Below, piece after piece: positions 1-8,757 of a stretch of 37,857 nt of DNA. This DNA is from Arcanobacterium sp. (GTDB lineage Bacteria > Actinomycetota > Actinomycetes > Actinomycetales > Actinomycetaceae). Every line of letters begins with the position of its first letter. Position 1 is the stretch's first letter. Made by a program: the position numbers and the translations under genes. The stretch spans positions 1 to 37,857 of the forward strand of contig JALFZJ010000041.1 of assembly GCA_022783665.1 (NCBI GenBank), given 5' to 3'. The notes beneath the pieces were generated by a model. It saw only the letters and a program-made list of their open reading frames with translations, had not been told where the DNA came from and searched no databases.

Positions 1-35
1 GTGGTCAAAAACTACGCAAGAGTTTTTGAAACCAC
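1..35. repeat. Imperfect inverted repeat (hairpin) at window edge
   Basis: Left arm 1-13 pairs with 21-28 and 31-35. An 8-bp block (CAAAAACT/AGTTTTTG) and a 5-bp block (GTGGT/ACCAC) are separated by a two-base bulge, with a 7-base loop. No T-tract follows on either strand, so a classical terminator is not clear. It could be the 3' hairpin of a gene lying to the left or an operator. Confidence 0.45.
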
Positions 36-69
36 CGTGAGGAGCAGCAGCTCCAGCAATACTTGTTAA
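1..69 (+). other. Possible C-terminal tail of an ORF entering from the left
   Basis: Frame 1 is open from base 1 to a TAA at 67-69, giving 22 codons ending in a serine-rich tail (RSSSSSNTC). The other two plus frames close by base 40. Twenty-two codons is too short to prove coding, and the frame overlaps the hairpin at 1-35, so it may be chance. No family is recognisable. Confidence 0.15.
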
Positions 70-89
70 TGGGAAACATCGTTTCACAT
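69..89. promoter_or_regulatory. Palindrome upstream of glgX, LacI-type operator candidate
   Basis: GAAAC-ATC-GTTTC is a perfect 5-bp inverted repeat at 73-85. It extends outward to ATG (69-71) and CAT (87-89) with one mismatched pair, so 8 of 9 pairs match. The TG-GAAAC/GTTTC-CA shape resembles LacI-family sugar-regulator sites. It lies about 130 bp before glgX, so whether it controls that operon is inferred. No regulator gene is present in the window. Confidence 0.35.
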
Positions 90-183
90 CAGCGAGAGCG
101 ACGCAACGGTTTACACATCACCTACCTCATTGCGCGAACACACCCGTGAATTACCAATATCGCCACTTACTCGGGTCTGAACA

Positions 184-212
184 TTTCAACTGCATGGCAT
201 CTCGGGTAGTCT
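184..212 (+). promoter_or_regulatory. Candidate glgX promoter, leaderless spacing
   Basis: The -10-like TAGTCT lies at 207-212, exactly six bases before the ATG at 219, so transcription would start at or next to the start codon. A poor -35 (TTTCAA, 184-189) lies 17 bp upstream. No Shine-Dalgarno sequence precedes the ATG, which fits a leaderless mRNA. Confidence 0.35.
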
Positions 213-218
213 TGAAAT

Positions 219-2405
219 ATGGAGATATGGCCAGGTAAACCCTACCCGCTCGGAGCCACTTTCGATGGCGGCGGTACGAATTTTGCGATTTTTTCATCTA
301 ACGCTACGAAGATCGAACTGTGTTTGATCGACGATGATGATCACGAGACTCGCATTGATTTGACGGAAAAAGACGCTTTTGTGTGGCACTGTTTTATTCC
401 GGGGATTCGCCCTGGCCAGCGGTACGGGTACCGCGTATCTGGCGATTTTGATCCTTCGCGTGGGCTTCGTTTTGATCCTTCGAAGATTCTTCTTGATCCG
501 TATGCGAAGGCTATCGATGGTCACGTTGAGGGTGGTCAAGAGAACTTTTCTTATGATTTCAATAATCCTCAGGAGCCTTCCACTCTCGATTCGCTTGGGC
601 ACACAATGCTTTCCGTGGTGATCAATCCGTTCTTTGATTGGGGCCATGATCGCCCGCCACAGCATGAGTACCACGAGACAGTTGTTTATGAGGCGCACGT
701 GAAAGGCATGACGGCGCTCCATCCGAATATCCCTGAGTCTATGCAGGGTACGTATCTCGGTATGAGCCATCCAGCGATGATTGATTATTTGAAAGAGCTT
801 GGTATTACGGCTATCGAGTTGATGCCTGTGCATCAGTACGTCAATGATTCCACGCTCATCAATAAAGGCCTTTCAAATTATTGGGGCTATAACACGATTG
901 GGTTTTTTGCCCCGCACAATGAGTACAGTTCTACGGGTACGCGCGGTGAGCAGGTGGAAGAGTTTAAATCGATGGTGAAATCCTTCCACGAGGCCGATAT
1001 CGAGGTGATCCTTGACGTCGTCTATAATCATACGGCTGAGGGTAACCACATGGGGCCGACGCTCTCGCTGCGAGGGATCGATAATCCGGCCTATTATCGG
1101 CTTGTGCCTAAAGATCCGGCACATTATTTCGACACTACTGGTACGGGCAATTCGTTGAATATGCGTGCGCCTCATACATTGCAACTCATCACTGACTCAC
1201 TGCGGTATTGGATTACTGAAATGCATGTGGATGGATTCCGGTTCGATCTTGCCTCGACGCTTGCGCGTGAGCTGTATGCGGTGGATAAGCTCTCCACGTT
1301 CTTCGATATCATCCAGCAAGATCCCGTAATCTCGCAGGCGAAGCTCATCGCTGAGCCTTGGGATGTGGGCGAGGGCGGATATAACGTGGGCGAGTTCCCG
1401 TCGTTGTGGACGGAGTGGAATGGCAAATACCGCGATACAATTCGGGATTTTTGGCGTGGCGAGCCTTCTACTCTCGATGAGTTCGCTTCGCGTATCTCTG
1501 GTTCTTCTGATTTGTATGAGCATTCGGGGCGCCGCCCGATGGCGTCGATTAATTTCGTCACGGCGCACGATGGTTTCACGATGCGTGATCTCGTTTCATA
1601 TAACGAGAAACACAATGAGGCTAACGGCGAAGGCAACGCGGACGGCGAATCTAATAATCGCTCCTGGAATTGTGGCGTCGAGGGTGATACGGATGATGCG
1701 GGCGTCAATGCTCTGCGTCTGCGCCAGATCAAGAACTTTATGGCCACCCTGCTTACCTCTCAAGGCGTCCCGATGATCTCTCATGGCGACGAAATTGGCC
1801 GCACGCAGCACGGCAACAATAATGTATATTGCCAGGACAACGAAATGTCGTGGATGCACTGGGATTTGAGCGAGCGCCAGCAAGAGATATTCCATTTTAC
1901 GAAGCAGATGATTCAGCTCCGCAAAGATCACCCCGTGTTCAGGCGCCGCCGCTTTTTCCAAGGCGCTTCGGATCGTGGCGGCAGCTCAGATGTGGGTGAT
2001 ATTGCTTGGCTGCGCAATGATGGTTCCTTTATGGAAGACGGCGACTGGGGCACCTGGTTTGCACGCTCGGTTATGGTGTTTTTCAACGGCGGTAAGATCT
2101 CTGAATCGGATCTTCGCGGCCAGCAGATTCTCGACGATGACTTCATTCTTGCTATTAACGCCTCGAGTGAGGATATTGCTTTTACGGTTCCCGATATTGG
2201 TGAGGGCGCTGATTGGGCGCTGGAGTTATCAACTGCTGGTTCGGATCAGACGTTTGGAGAGCTTAGCGCCGGCGACACATTCACTGTGGTTGCCCACTCG
2301 TTTGTGATTCTTTCTCGTGATCAAGTATCAAGTAGCGCGGTGACGACGCTTGTGTCCGATGCCGCCAAATCACACGCGGCAAATGAAACAGGTGAGACCG
2401 ATTAG
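219..2405 (+). CDS. glgX: Glycogen debranching enzyme GlgX (GH13)
   Basis: Hydrolyses alpha-1,6 branches of glycogen or limit dextrin in the cytoplasm, releasing linear malto-oligosaccharides. The 728-residue protein has an N-terminal CBM48-like beta domain (about 10-130) and a GH13 barrel with all four signature regions. These are DVVYNHT at 266-272, the nucleophile Asp343 in GFRFDLAS, the acid/base Glu379 in AEPWD, and Asp451 in VTAHDGF. The spacing matches E. coli GlgX. The last ~25 residues are a low-complexity tail that overlaps the start of treY. It is the first gene of glgX-treY-treZ, where it takes the role TreX plays in other trehalose operons. The ATG has no ribosome binding site but sits six bases after a -10-like box, suggesting leaderless expression. 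Assignment is secure; exact chain-length preference is not readable. Confidence 0.94.
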   Translation: MEIWPGKPYPLGATFDGGGTNFAIFSSNATKIELCLIDDDDHETRIDLTEKDAFVWHCFIPGIRPGQRYGYRVSGDFDPSRGLRFDPSKILLDPYAKAIDGHVEGGQENFSYDFNNPQEPSTLDSLGHTMLSVVINPFFDWGHDRPPQHEYHETVVYEAHVKGMTALHPNIPESMQGTYLGMSHPAMIDYLKELGITAIELMPVHQYVNDSTLINKGLSNYWGYNTIGFFAPHNEYSSTGTRGEQVEEFKSMVKSFHEADIEVILDVVYNHTAEGNHMGPTLSLRGIDNPAYYRLVPKDPAHYFDTTGTGNSLNMRAPHTLQLITDSLRYWITEMHVDGFRFDLASTLARELYAVDKLSTFFDIIQQDPVISQAKLIAEPWDVGEGGYNVGEFPSLWTEWNGKYRDTIRDFWRGEPSTLDEFASRISGSSDLYEHSGRRPMASINFVTAHDGFTMRDLVSYNEKHNEANGEGNADGESNNRSWNCGVEGDTDDAGVNALRLRQIKNFMATLLTSQGVPMISHGDEIGRTQHGNNNVYCQDNEMSWMHWDLSERQQEIFHFTKQMIQLRKDHPVFRRRRFFQGASDRGGSSDVGDIAWLRNDGSFMEDGDWGTWFARSVMVFFNGGKISESDLRGQQILDDDFILAINASSEDIAFTVPDIGEGADWALELSTAGSDQTFGELSAGDTFTVVAHSFVILSRDQVSSSAVTTLVSDAAKSHAANETGETD

Positions 2406-4965
2406 TCCTCACGGTACCTCTGCTGAGCGGATAACTCCCGATACGGGCGCTGGGTTTTCTGGGCGCACACATTCGCACCTGCCTAAACCGGGAAAGCATG
2501 TGCCCACATCCACCTATCGCCTACAGATGGGGCCACAGTTCACCTTCGAGGATGCCGAGCGTATTGTGCCCTATCTGAAGGATTTGGGCGTGACGGACGT
2601 CTACCTTTCTCCGATTTTGCAGGCCACACCTGAATCCACTCATGGTTACGATGTGGTAGATCATCATCATATTTCAACGCAAATGGGTGGGCGTGAAGGT
2701 TTCGAACGGTTGTCGTCGGCAATTCATCGCGACGGTATGCATGTGATAGTCGACGTCGTGCCCAATCATATGGCGGTGCCTACACCGCTGTATCTTAACC
2801 GCGCATTGTGGCAGGTTTTGCGCGACGGTTCTTCTTCACCCTATGCTCAATGGTTTGATTTGCAGTTGCACGAGTCGGGTGAGGGCGTGCTGATGCCTGT
2901 GCTCGGTGATCGCATTGGCAATGTGATTGCCCGCGGGGAGCTCGTCGTCGAGAAAATGATTGTGCCGGGATTCGATGATGAGGGCGAAGTATCGGTGTTA
3001 CGCTATTTCGATCATGTGTTCCCCTTGCGTCAAGGTACCGAATCTCTACCGATCACTGAGCTTCTCAACATGCAGTTTTATCGCCTCGCGTATTGGCGAA
3101 TGGCGAATGAGGAACTCAATTATCGTCGCTTCTTCGATGTGGATACGCTTGTAGCAATTCGGGTTGAGGACGACGCCGTCTTCGATGAATCTCACGCCTT
3201 GCTTCTTGAGCTATACAAGCTGGGTTTTATCGATGGCTTCCGTATCGATCATCCTGACGGGCTCGCTAATCCTCAAGCCTATTTGAAGCGGCTATATGAG
3301 GTAACGGATGGCGCGTGGATCGTCGCGGAGAAGATCCTCGAGGGTACTGAGTCTCTGCCGTCTCAATGGACGTGCTCTGGCACCACTGGCTATGATGCTC
3401 TTCGGCGTATTCAGGGCGTGTTTGTTAATCCGAATGGCATTGCTCAACTGATTGCCACCTACTACGAGTACACGGGTCAGACGAGCGGTGTTCACGCCAC
3501 GGAGCTCAAAGCTAAAAAGCAAATTACGAATACCTCTTTGTTTGCCGAAGTTGAGCGTTTAGCACATCTGGTGTACCGCATTTGCCAGGGCGACGTCCGT
3601 CTGCGTGATTATTCTTTGCGGTCAATCCGTATTGCGATCGCATCACTGGCATCGAATATGACGCGCTATCGGGCTTACGTCACACCTGGAGAGACGCCGT
3701 CTGGGGAGAATGTGCAGGTTCTTCGAGATGCTCAGGAGCAGGCTCGGCGCAGTCTCGAGCCGGATAACCACGATGCGCTCGACCTTGTTACCGATCTTTT
3801 CCTCGGCAATGAGATCGGCTCAGCGGGGTTGACGGATGACGCCGCTCGCCATGAGGTGGTTGTACGCTTCCAGCAGTTGTGTGGCCCGGTGATGGCCAAG
3901 AGCATAGAGGATACGGCGTTTTACCGGTATAACGCTCTTGCCTTTGCGAATGAGGTGGGTGCCGGCCCGCAATACGCGAGCTGTTCACCCGATGAATTCC
4001 ACGAGTTTGTACGTTTCATGCACAATGCGTGGCCAGCATCAAGCGTCACTCTTACCACGCATGATACCAAGCGCGGTGAAGACGTGCGTGCCAAGATTGC
4101 CGCCCTCACTTCATTTCCCGTTCAATGGCAAGAGCTTGTGGAATCTATCCGTGAGCTCACTGGGGATGCACGCCCCACCGATCTGGATCCGAGTATCGAG
4201 TATCTGATGGTGCAAACCCTTGTTGGCACGTATATGCACGGGTCTTTTATTGAAACTGAACGCCTGGACGCCTATCTTCTGAAAGCTGCCCGTGAGCAGA
4301 AAACGTGGACGACGTGGACTGAGCAAAACGAAGCCGCCGAAACTGCACTTTTGGATTACGCACATGTGATTATCTCAGCTCCGCGCATACGTGAGCTCTT
4401 TGACGACTTCAATAAACGAATTGCAGACGTCACACGCACAATGATACTTGGGCAAAAGGCGCTCGCATTGACGGCTTACGGCGTCGCAGATCTGTATCAG
4501 GGTGAAGAGATTGTACGCAATTGGCTTGTGGATCCAGATAACCGGCAGGTGGTTGATTACAGCGAACTTGAGCGCCTTTTAAGCGATCTTGACAAACACG
4601 GTCTGCCAGGTAATCCTACGCTGAGTATGGAGAAGATGTGGATCACCTCTCGCCTACTTCGTTTGCGCCGCTCTATTCCGCAACTCATTACCCGCCCGTT
4701 AACATACGAGGCGCTGCCAGTCACGTCCGGCACTACCCTCGCTTTTGCCCGCCGCGATGGCGATACGCCGGTACTGATCACAGTTGTAGCGTTAAGCGAC
4801 AACGCACGCCACAATGATTCTGGTGTGTCCGTCGTCTTACCTCAAGGGCGGTGGGAAAACGTTCTTACCGGCGATCTTTGCGATGGTGGCACACAGACGA
4901 TTTCTACCGTCACAGGCCGTTTCCCTGTGGCCGTACTGACGCCTGCAAACAAGGAAAACTACTGA
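2383..4965 (+). CDS. treY: Maltooligosyl trehalose synthase TreY (GH13)
   Basis: Intramolecularly converts the reducing-end alpha-1,4 bond of a maltodextrin to alpha,alpha-1,1, giving maltooligosyl trehalose. Numbered from ATG 2383, Asp124 starts the DVVPNHM motif. Asp289 (GFRIDHPDGL) is the nucleophile and Glu316 (VAEK) the acid/base. Asp561 lies in TTHDTKRGEDVRAK, a TreY hallmark. The C-terminus carries YGVADLYQGEE, also typical. The start is uncertain: TTG 2350, ATG 2359, ATG 2383 and GTG 2500 are all in frame. GTG 2500 begins right at the conserved VPTSTYRLQ and has a weak GGGA six bases upstream. The residues before it look non-conserved. Any start before 2405 overlaps glgX, implying translational coupling. 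treZ follows after a 39-bp gap. Confidence 0.93.
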   Translation: MKQVRPISPHGTSAERITPDTGAGFSGRTHSHLPKPGKHVPTSTYRLQMGPQFTFEDAERIVPYLKDLGVTDVYLSPILQATPESTHGYDVVDHHHISTQMGGREGFERLSSAIHRDGMHVIVDVVPNHMAVPTPLYLNRALWQVLRDGSSSPYAQWFDLQLHESGEGVLMPVLGDRIGNVIARGELVVEKMIVPGFDDEGEVSVLRYFDHVFPLRQGTESLPITELLNMQFYRLAYWRMANEELNYRRFFDVDTLVAIRVEDDAVFDESHALLLELYKLGFIDGFRIDHPDGLANPQAYLKRLYEVTDGAWIVAEKILEGTESLPSQWTCSGTTGYDALRRIQGVFVNPNGIAQLIATYYEYTGQTSGVHATELKAKKQITNTSLFAEVERLAHLVYRICQGDVRLRDYSLRSIRIAIASLASNMTRYRAYVTPGETPSGENVQVLRDAQEQARRSLEPDNHDALDLVTDLFLGNEIGSAGLTDDAARHEVVVRFQQLCGPVMAKSIEDTAFYRYNALAFANEVGAGPQYASCSPDEFHEFVRFMHNAWPASSVTLTTHDTKRGEDVRAKIAALTSFPVQWQELVESIRELTGDARPTDLDPSIEYLMVQTLVGTYMHGSFIETERLDAYLLKAAREQKTWTTWTEQNEAAETALLDYAHVIISAPRIRELFDDFNKRIADVTRTMILGQKALALTAYGVADLYQGEEIVRNWLVDPDNRQVVDYSELERLLSDLDKHGLPGNPTLSMEKMWITSRLLRLRRSIPQLITRPLTYEALPVTSGTTLAFARRDGDTPVLITVVALSDNARHNDSGVSVVLPQGRWENVLTGDLCDGGTQTISTVTGRFPVAVLTPANKENY

Positions 4966-5004
4966 GTTAAACGAAGACTATTAAGTTAAAGGAGCTCACG
5001 CATT

Positions 5005-6753
5005 ATGCCACGCCTTCAGGTATGGGCACCACGAGCACAACGCGTAGATGTTGAGTTGTATCCCAGTGGTGAACGTTTCGCGTTGGATCGCGCAGACGAC
5101 GCCGTCTTTACCTCCGATCGCGATCTCGATGCGGGTACGCAGTATTATCTGGTGGTAGACGACGGCCACCCACGGCCTGATCCTCGTTCTCGGCGTCAAC
5201 CGCTCGGGGTGCACGGGCCAAGTGAGATCGTTGATCCCTCAGAGTTTCACTGGACGGACGCCCAGTGGAAGAGCGACGATGCACGAGGGAAAGTCTTCTA
5301 TGAGCTCCATATTGGCACGTTCTGCGCTGAGGGAACGTTCCGTGGCGCGATTGAGCACCTCGACTACCTCGCCGATCTTGGCATTGAGGTGGTAGAGATC
5401 ATGCCGATTAATCCTATCCCGGGCGAAAGAGGCTGGGGATACGATGGCGTATCTACGATGGCCACTTTTGAGCAATATGGCAGCCCCGAAGATTTCGCTG
5501 CACTGGTAGATGCGCTACATGCACGCGGGCTCTACGCGTGCCTGGACGTCGTCTATAATCATTTTGGCCCTGAAGGCAACTATACGGGAGTATTTGGCCC
5601 CTACACTTCGGGTAAGCACCATACCCCTTGGGGTGACGGAATGAACCTCGATGATGCAGATTCGGCGCATGTGCGCAGGTTCTTTATCGACAACATCGTG
5701 CAATGGGCTCGCGATTATCACATTGATGTGTTCCGCTTAGACGCAGTAGATTTCCTCCGCGATGACTCCCCCACGCATATTATCGCCGAGATGACGCAAG
5801 CCATTGAGCAGGTAGCTGATGAGATGGGCAAGTTCATCACGGTGACTGTGGAATCGGCTGCAAATGATGTGGCAATGACGCAGCCTGTCGCACAAGGAGG
5901 TAAGGGCGCTCACGCCCAATGGGTAGACGACGTTCACCACGCTTTGCACGTGTGGCTGACGGGAGAAACCAATGCCTATTATGGGGATTACACTGCGGAG
6001 GGAACGCTCGAAAAGGCGCTGCTTCAAGGATTTGTGCATGACGGCACGTGGAGCGATTTTGGCAAGACCATCAGAGGCACACGTGTGCCAGAAAGTCTCA
6101 ACGGCAATCGCTTTATCGTCTTCGACGAAAACCACGATCAAGTGGGAAACCGCCTTGTCGGAGATCGCCCGAGCACACATCTTTCACTTGGCGAACTTTT
6201 AATAGCGCGCACACTTGTTTTGCTCTCACATTTCACCCCGATGTTGTTTATGGGTGAAGAGTGGGCGACGACCTCACCCTTCCCTTTCTTCTCCGATCTC
6301 GGCCCAGATATCGGCCCGTTCATTCAAGAAGGACGCAAAACAGAGTTCGCTACCTGGGATCTTGGAGCGATCTATGGCGATGTAGCACCTGATATGCCTG
6401 ATCCCCAATCCCCTGCCACTTTTTTACAAGCAAAGCTTCGTTGGGATGAGCTGAGCGATCCTAGGCACTATGAGTTTTTCTCTTTCGTGAAGGAGCTCAT
6501 CGCGTTACGCCATAGCGATGTGGTGTTTACATCTGGGGATCGTTCAGTGACGGACGTTCACATCACCGATAAGTCTGGATGGATGAGCCGAGGTGAGTGG
6601 CTTATTGTGTTCGCGAAATCTCAAGGATATGTGGAGGTGCCCACGAATGGCTACCGCCTTGCGCTATCATGGGCGGATCCAACTATTGACGCTGGCGGCG
6701 TGCGTTTTAACGAGCCGGGCGTCGCCATCTTTTGCCCAGTCGGCGCGCCTTAA
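5005..6753 (+). CDS. treZ: Malto-oligosyltrehalose trehalohydrolase TreZ (GH13)
   Basis: Cleaves the alpha-1,4 bond next to the trehalose end of maltooligosyl trehalose, releasing free trehalose, a compatible solute and carbon reserve. The 582-residue protein has an N-terminal beta domain starting LQVWAPRA, then the GH13 barrel. Motifs are LDVVYNHFGPEGNY, Asp246 (VFRLDAVD), Glu283 (VTVESAAND) and Asp378 (DENHDQVGNR). These positions fall almost exactly where the archaeal enzyme has them (252, 283 and 377, from memory). The residues after the catalytic Glu are SAAND rather than the commoner SDLND, a mild deviation. GGAG at 4991-4994, ten bases before the ATG, is a good ribosome binding site. 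It is the last gene of the operon; the -35 of the next promoter overlaps its stop codon. Confidence 0.95.
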   Translation: MPRLQVWAPRAQRVDVELYPSGERFALDRADDAVFTSDRDLDAGTQYYLVVDDGHPRPDPRSRRQPLGVHGPSEIVDPSEFHWTDAQWKSDDARGKVFYELHIGTFCAEGTFRGAIEHLDYLADLGIEVVEIMPINPIPGERGWGYDGVSTMATFEQYGSPEDFAALVDALHARGLYACLDVVYNHFGPEGNYTGVFGPYTSGKHHTPWGDGMNLDDADSAHVRRFFIDNIVQWARDYHIDVFRLDAVDFLRDDSPTHIIAEMTQAIEQVADEMGKFITVTVESAANDVAMTQPVAQGGKGAHAQWVDDVHHALHVWLTGETNAYYGDYTAEGTLEKALLQGFVHDGTWSDFGKTIRGTRVPESLNGNRFIVFDENHDQVGNRLVGDRPSTHLSLGELLIARTLVLLSHFTPMLFMGEEWATTSPFPFFSDLGPDIGPFIQEGRKTEFATWDLGAIYGDVAPDMPDPQSPATFLQAKLRWDELSDPRHYEFFSFVKELIALRHSDVVFTSGDRSVTDVHITDKSGWMSRGEWLIVFAKSQGYVEVPTNGYRLALSWADPTIDAGGVRFNEPGVAIFCPVGAP

Positions 6754-6778
6754 CGCGATGTGAGGGCACATCTAATAG
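6750..6778 (+). promoter_or_regulatory. Promoter for DUF3000-RNase D unit
   Basis: The -35 TTAACG (6750-6755) and -10 TAATAG (6773-6778) are separated by an ideal 17 bp. The -35 overlaps the treZ stop codon. Predicted initiation is about three bases before GTG 6788, so the transcript would be nearly leaderless. This suggests the pair is transcribed separately from the trehalose operon. Confidence 0.5.
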
Positions 6779-6787
6779 AGTCGAAAC

Positions 6788-7375
6788 GTGATCGATCAAG
6801 CACATCCGCCTGCCGAATTTATCACTGCCCTTGGCTCGCTCAAAGGGCAAAGTTTTCGACCCGAATTTCACGTGTCACAGATTCCGCCGCCCCAGCGCAT
6901 TGCGCCTTGGAGCGTTGCCTTGCAGGCAGAGGTGAATGATACAGAGGATCTCGATCCAGACTCCTACCGTGGCGACATGAAGTTCGTAGTGCTCCACGAT
7001 CCTGACGGGCAGCTCGCATGGGACGGCACTTTCCGCATCATCGTGCATGCTCGCGCGCCCATGGACGGAGAAATGGGTGACGACCCGCTATTGGGGGAAG
7101 TTGCATGGTCATGGTTGGCTGATGCTTTGGAGTCAGCCGGAGCGGGATATCACGACCTGAGCGGCACCGTAACGCGAGTATTCAACGAGACCTTCGGCGG
7201 ACTGTATCTCGATTCGTCGAAAGTAGATTTGGAACTACGCGCGTCGTGGACTCCCCAAACGCCTTATCTTACAGAGCATCTGCTTGCCTGGGCAGACTTT
7301 AGCGCCACATTTGCAGGACTTGCACCATATTCCCCCGGGCTCGCCGTCTTGCCCCGTAAGGTGGCAAAGATTTGA
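6788..7375 (+). CDS. DUF3000 family protein
   Basis: A 195-residue protein of the actinobacterial DUF3000 family, function unknown. Recognisable family segments are VVLHDPDGQLAWDGTFR (about 61-77), a WSWL motif and SGTVTRVFNETFGGL near the middle. There is no signal peptide or membrane segment, so it is probably cytoplasmic. It starts with GTG just after a good promoter and without a clear ribosome binding site. Its TGA overlaps the TTG start of the RNase D-like gene, so the two are translationally coupled. The same pairing occurs in mycobacteria (Rv2680-Rv2681, from memory), which hints at a role near RNA processing. That is only guilt by association. Confidence 0.85.
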   Translation: MIDQAHPPAEFITALGSLKGQSFRPEFHVSQIPPPQRIAPWSVALQAEVNDTEDLDPDSYRGDMKFVVLHDPDGQLAWDGTFRIIVHARAPMDGEMGDDPLLGEVAWSWLADALESAGAGYHDLSGTVTRVFNETFGGLYLDSSKVDLELRASWTPQTPYLTEHLLAWADFSATFAGLAPYSPGLAVLPRKVAKI

Positions 7376-8571
7376 CGACCTTGCTCACCATGCCACGCGA
7401 CGGCTTGCCAGGCGTTACGCATGACGATATTTCGAGCGCTATCACTGCTCTGAGCGGCGGGAGCGGAGCCTTCGCCGTGGATACTGAACGTGCAATGGGC
7501 ATACGCTATTCTGCACGAGCATATCTTATCCAAATTCGCCGCCCCGGTGCTGGCACATTCTTGATCGATCCGGTGGGTATAGAAGATCAGCTTGAGCCGC
7601 TAGCACATGTGATGCATGCACAATGGATTTTGCATGACGCCGCTCAAGACCTTCCAGCCATGCGCGAGCTTGGGCTTGAGCCAACATCATTGTTTGATAC
7701 GGAAATTGCCGGGTTGCTGCTAGGGTTTGAACACATCTCCTTGCAGGCAATGGTGGCAGAGCTTCTGGGATACGAACTCGCAAAAGAACACTCCGCTGCA
7801 GATTGGTCTATGCGCCCGATTCCCGAATCCATGCGCGCCTACGCAGCGCTCGATGTGGAACTCCTCCACGAGTTAAAACACGAACTCACCTTAAGGCTCG
7901 GCAAAGCACAGCGCTTGGAGTGGTTCGAACAAGAGTGCGAATATATCCGCACCCAGCCATCTCCTGCCCCCAAGCCTGAACCTTGGCGAAGGATCGCCGG
8001 GCGTCTGCGAATTGAGGATGTGCGGGCATTGGGGATGCTCCGCGAGCTGTGGGCGGCGCGTGATTCGATTGCGCAATCAGAAGATATTGCCCCCTCGAAG
8101 GTGTTTCCGTCGTCAATTCTAGGAGAACTTGCCAGACGTAAACCGCGCTCACGCGCGGATGTAGTGAACTCTCCTTTGATGCGTTCGCAGGCCCGAAAAC
8201 CTTTCGTTGATACTTTTTGGACCTCGATTAATCGCGTATGGAAAATGCCGAGTTCACGGCTTCCTTCGCGAACTGGATCGGGCAATAAAGAGCCATTTCC
8301 ACCTATCAAGCAGTGGGGAAAATCGCATCCTGACGCCGCTCAGCGCCTCGACCTGATGCGCGCTCGAGTATTCGAATGTGCCGACACGCTCGGAATCCGC
8401 CAAGAAGTGTTACTCAAACCGATGATTCAAAAGCAACTCGCGTGGAAAGGCTGGGCGGATAGAAGCTCCGCCGAGGCCACTATGCGTGAACTTGGTGCAC
8501 GGCCATGGCAAATTGAGAACGTCAGCAGTGCCCTCTTTTGCGCTGACACGTCTCACAATCCTCGCGATTAA
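7372..8571 (+). CDS. RNase D-like 3'-5' exonuclease with HRDC domain
   Basis: A DEDD-superfamily exonuclease, probably trimming tRNA or other stable RNA 3' ends. Numbered from TTG 7372, ExoI is VDTE (Asp37, Glu39), ExoII is HDAAQD (Asp93) and ExoIII is YAALD (Tyr157, Asp161). This completes the DEDDy set. An HRDC helical domain follows at about 205-285, then a C-terminal helical region as in actinobacterial RNase D. TTG 7372 overlaps the previous stop and has AAGGTGG seven bases upstream, which supports it over ATG 7390. The bacterial RNase D role is established; the exact substrate here is not visible. The next gene, dxs, converges on it across 186 bp that hold only a weak 5-bp hairpin and no credible ORF. 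Confidence 0.87.
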   Translation: MTTLLTMPRDGLPGVTHDDISSAITALSGGSGAFAVDTERAMGIRYSARAYLIQIRRPGAGTFLIDPVGIEDQLEPLAHVMHAQWILHDAAQDLPAMRELGLEPTSLFDTEIAGLLLGFEHISLQAMVAELLGYELAKEHSAADWSMRPIPESMRAYAALDVELLHELKHELTLRLGKAQRLEWFEQECEYIRTQPSPAPKPEPWRRIAGRLRIEDVRALGMLRELWAARDSIAQSEDIAPSKVFPSSILGELARRKPRSRADVVNSPLMRSQARKPFVDTFWTSINRVWKMPSSRLPSRTGSGNKEPFPPIKQWGKSHPDAAQRLDLMRARVFECADTLGIRQEVLLKPMIQKQLAWKGWADRSSAEATMRELGARPWQIENVSSALFCADTSHNPRD

Positions 8572-8757
8572 ACAGCACCATCAATCCTCTCGGTTCCTAG
8601 AGGTCATTCGTCGCAGGTGCTTGGCTCGGCGCCGCAAGCAAGTGGTACCACAATACAGATGCATCACCGTGGCGGGGCATCGCTATGCAGATGCGCCACC
8701 ACCATACATGGGCACCTCGCGTGGCAATGGCGATGGACTTGCCTGCCCCATGTGGCT

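Noticed and set aside
1172-1747. 191-codon minus-strand frame opposite glgX
   Set aside because: Composition is Arg/Ser-rich, typical of a reverse-frame shadow, and it spans the essential GH13 motifs of glgX.
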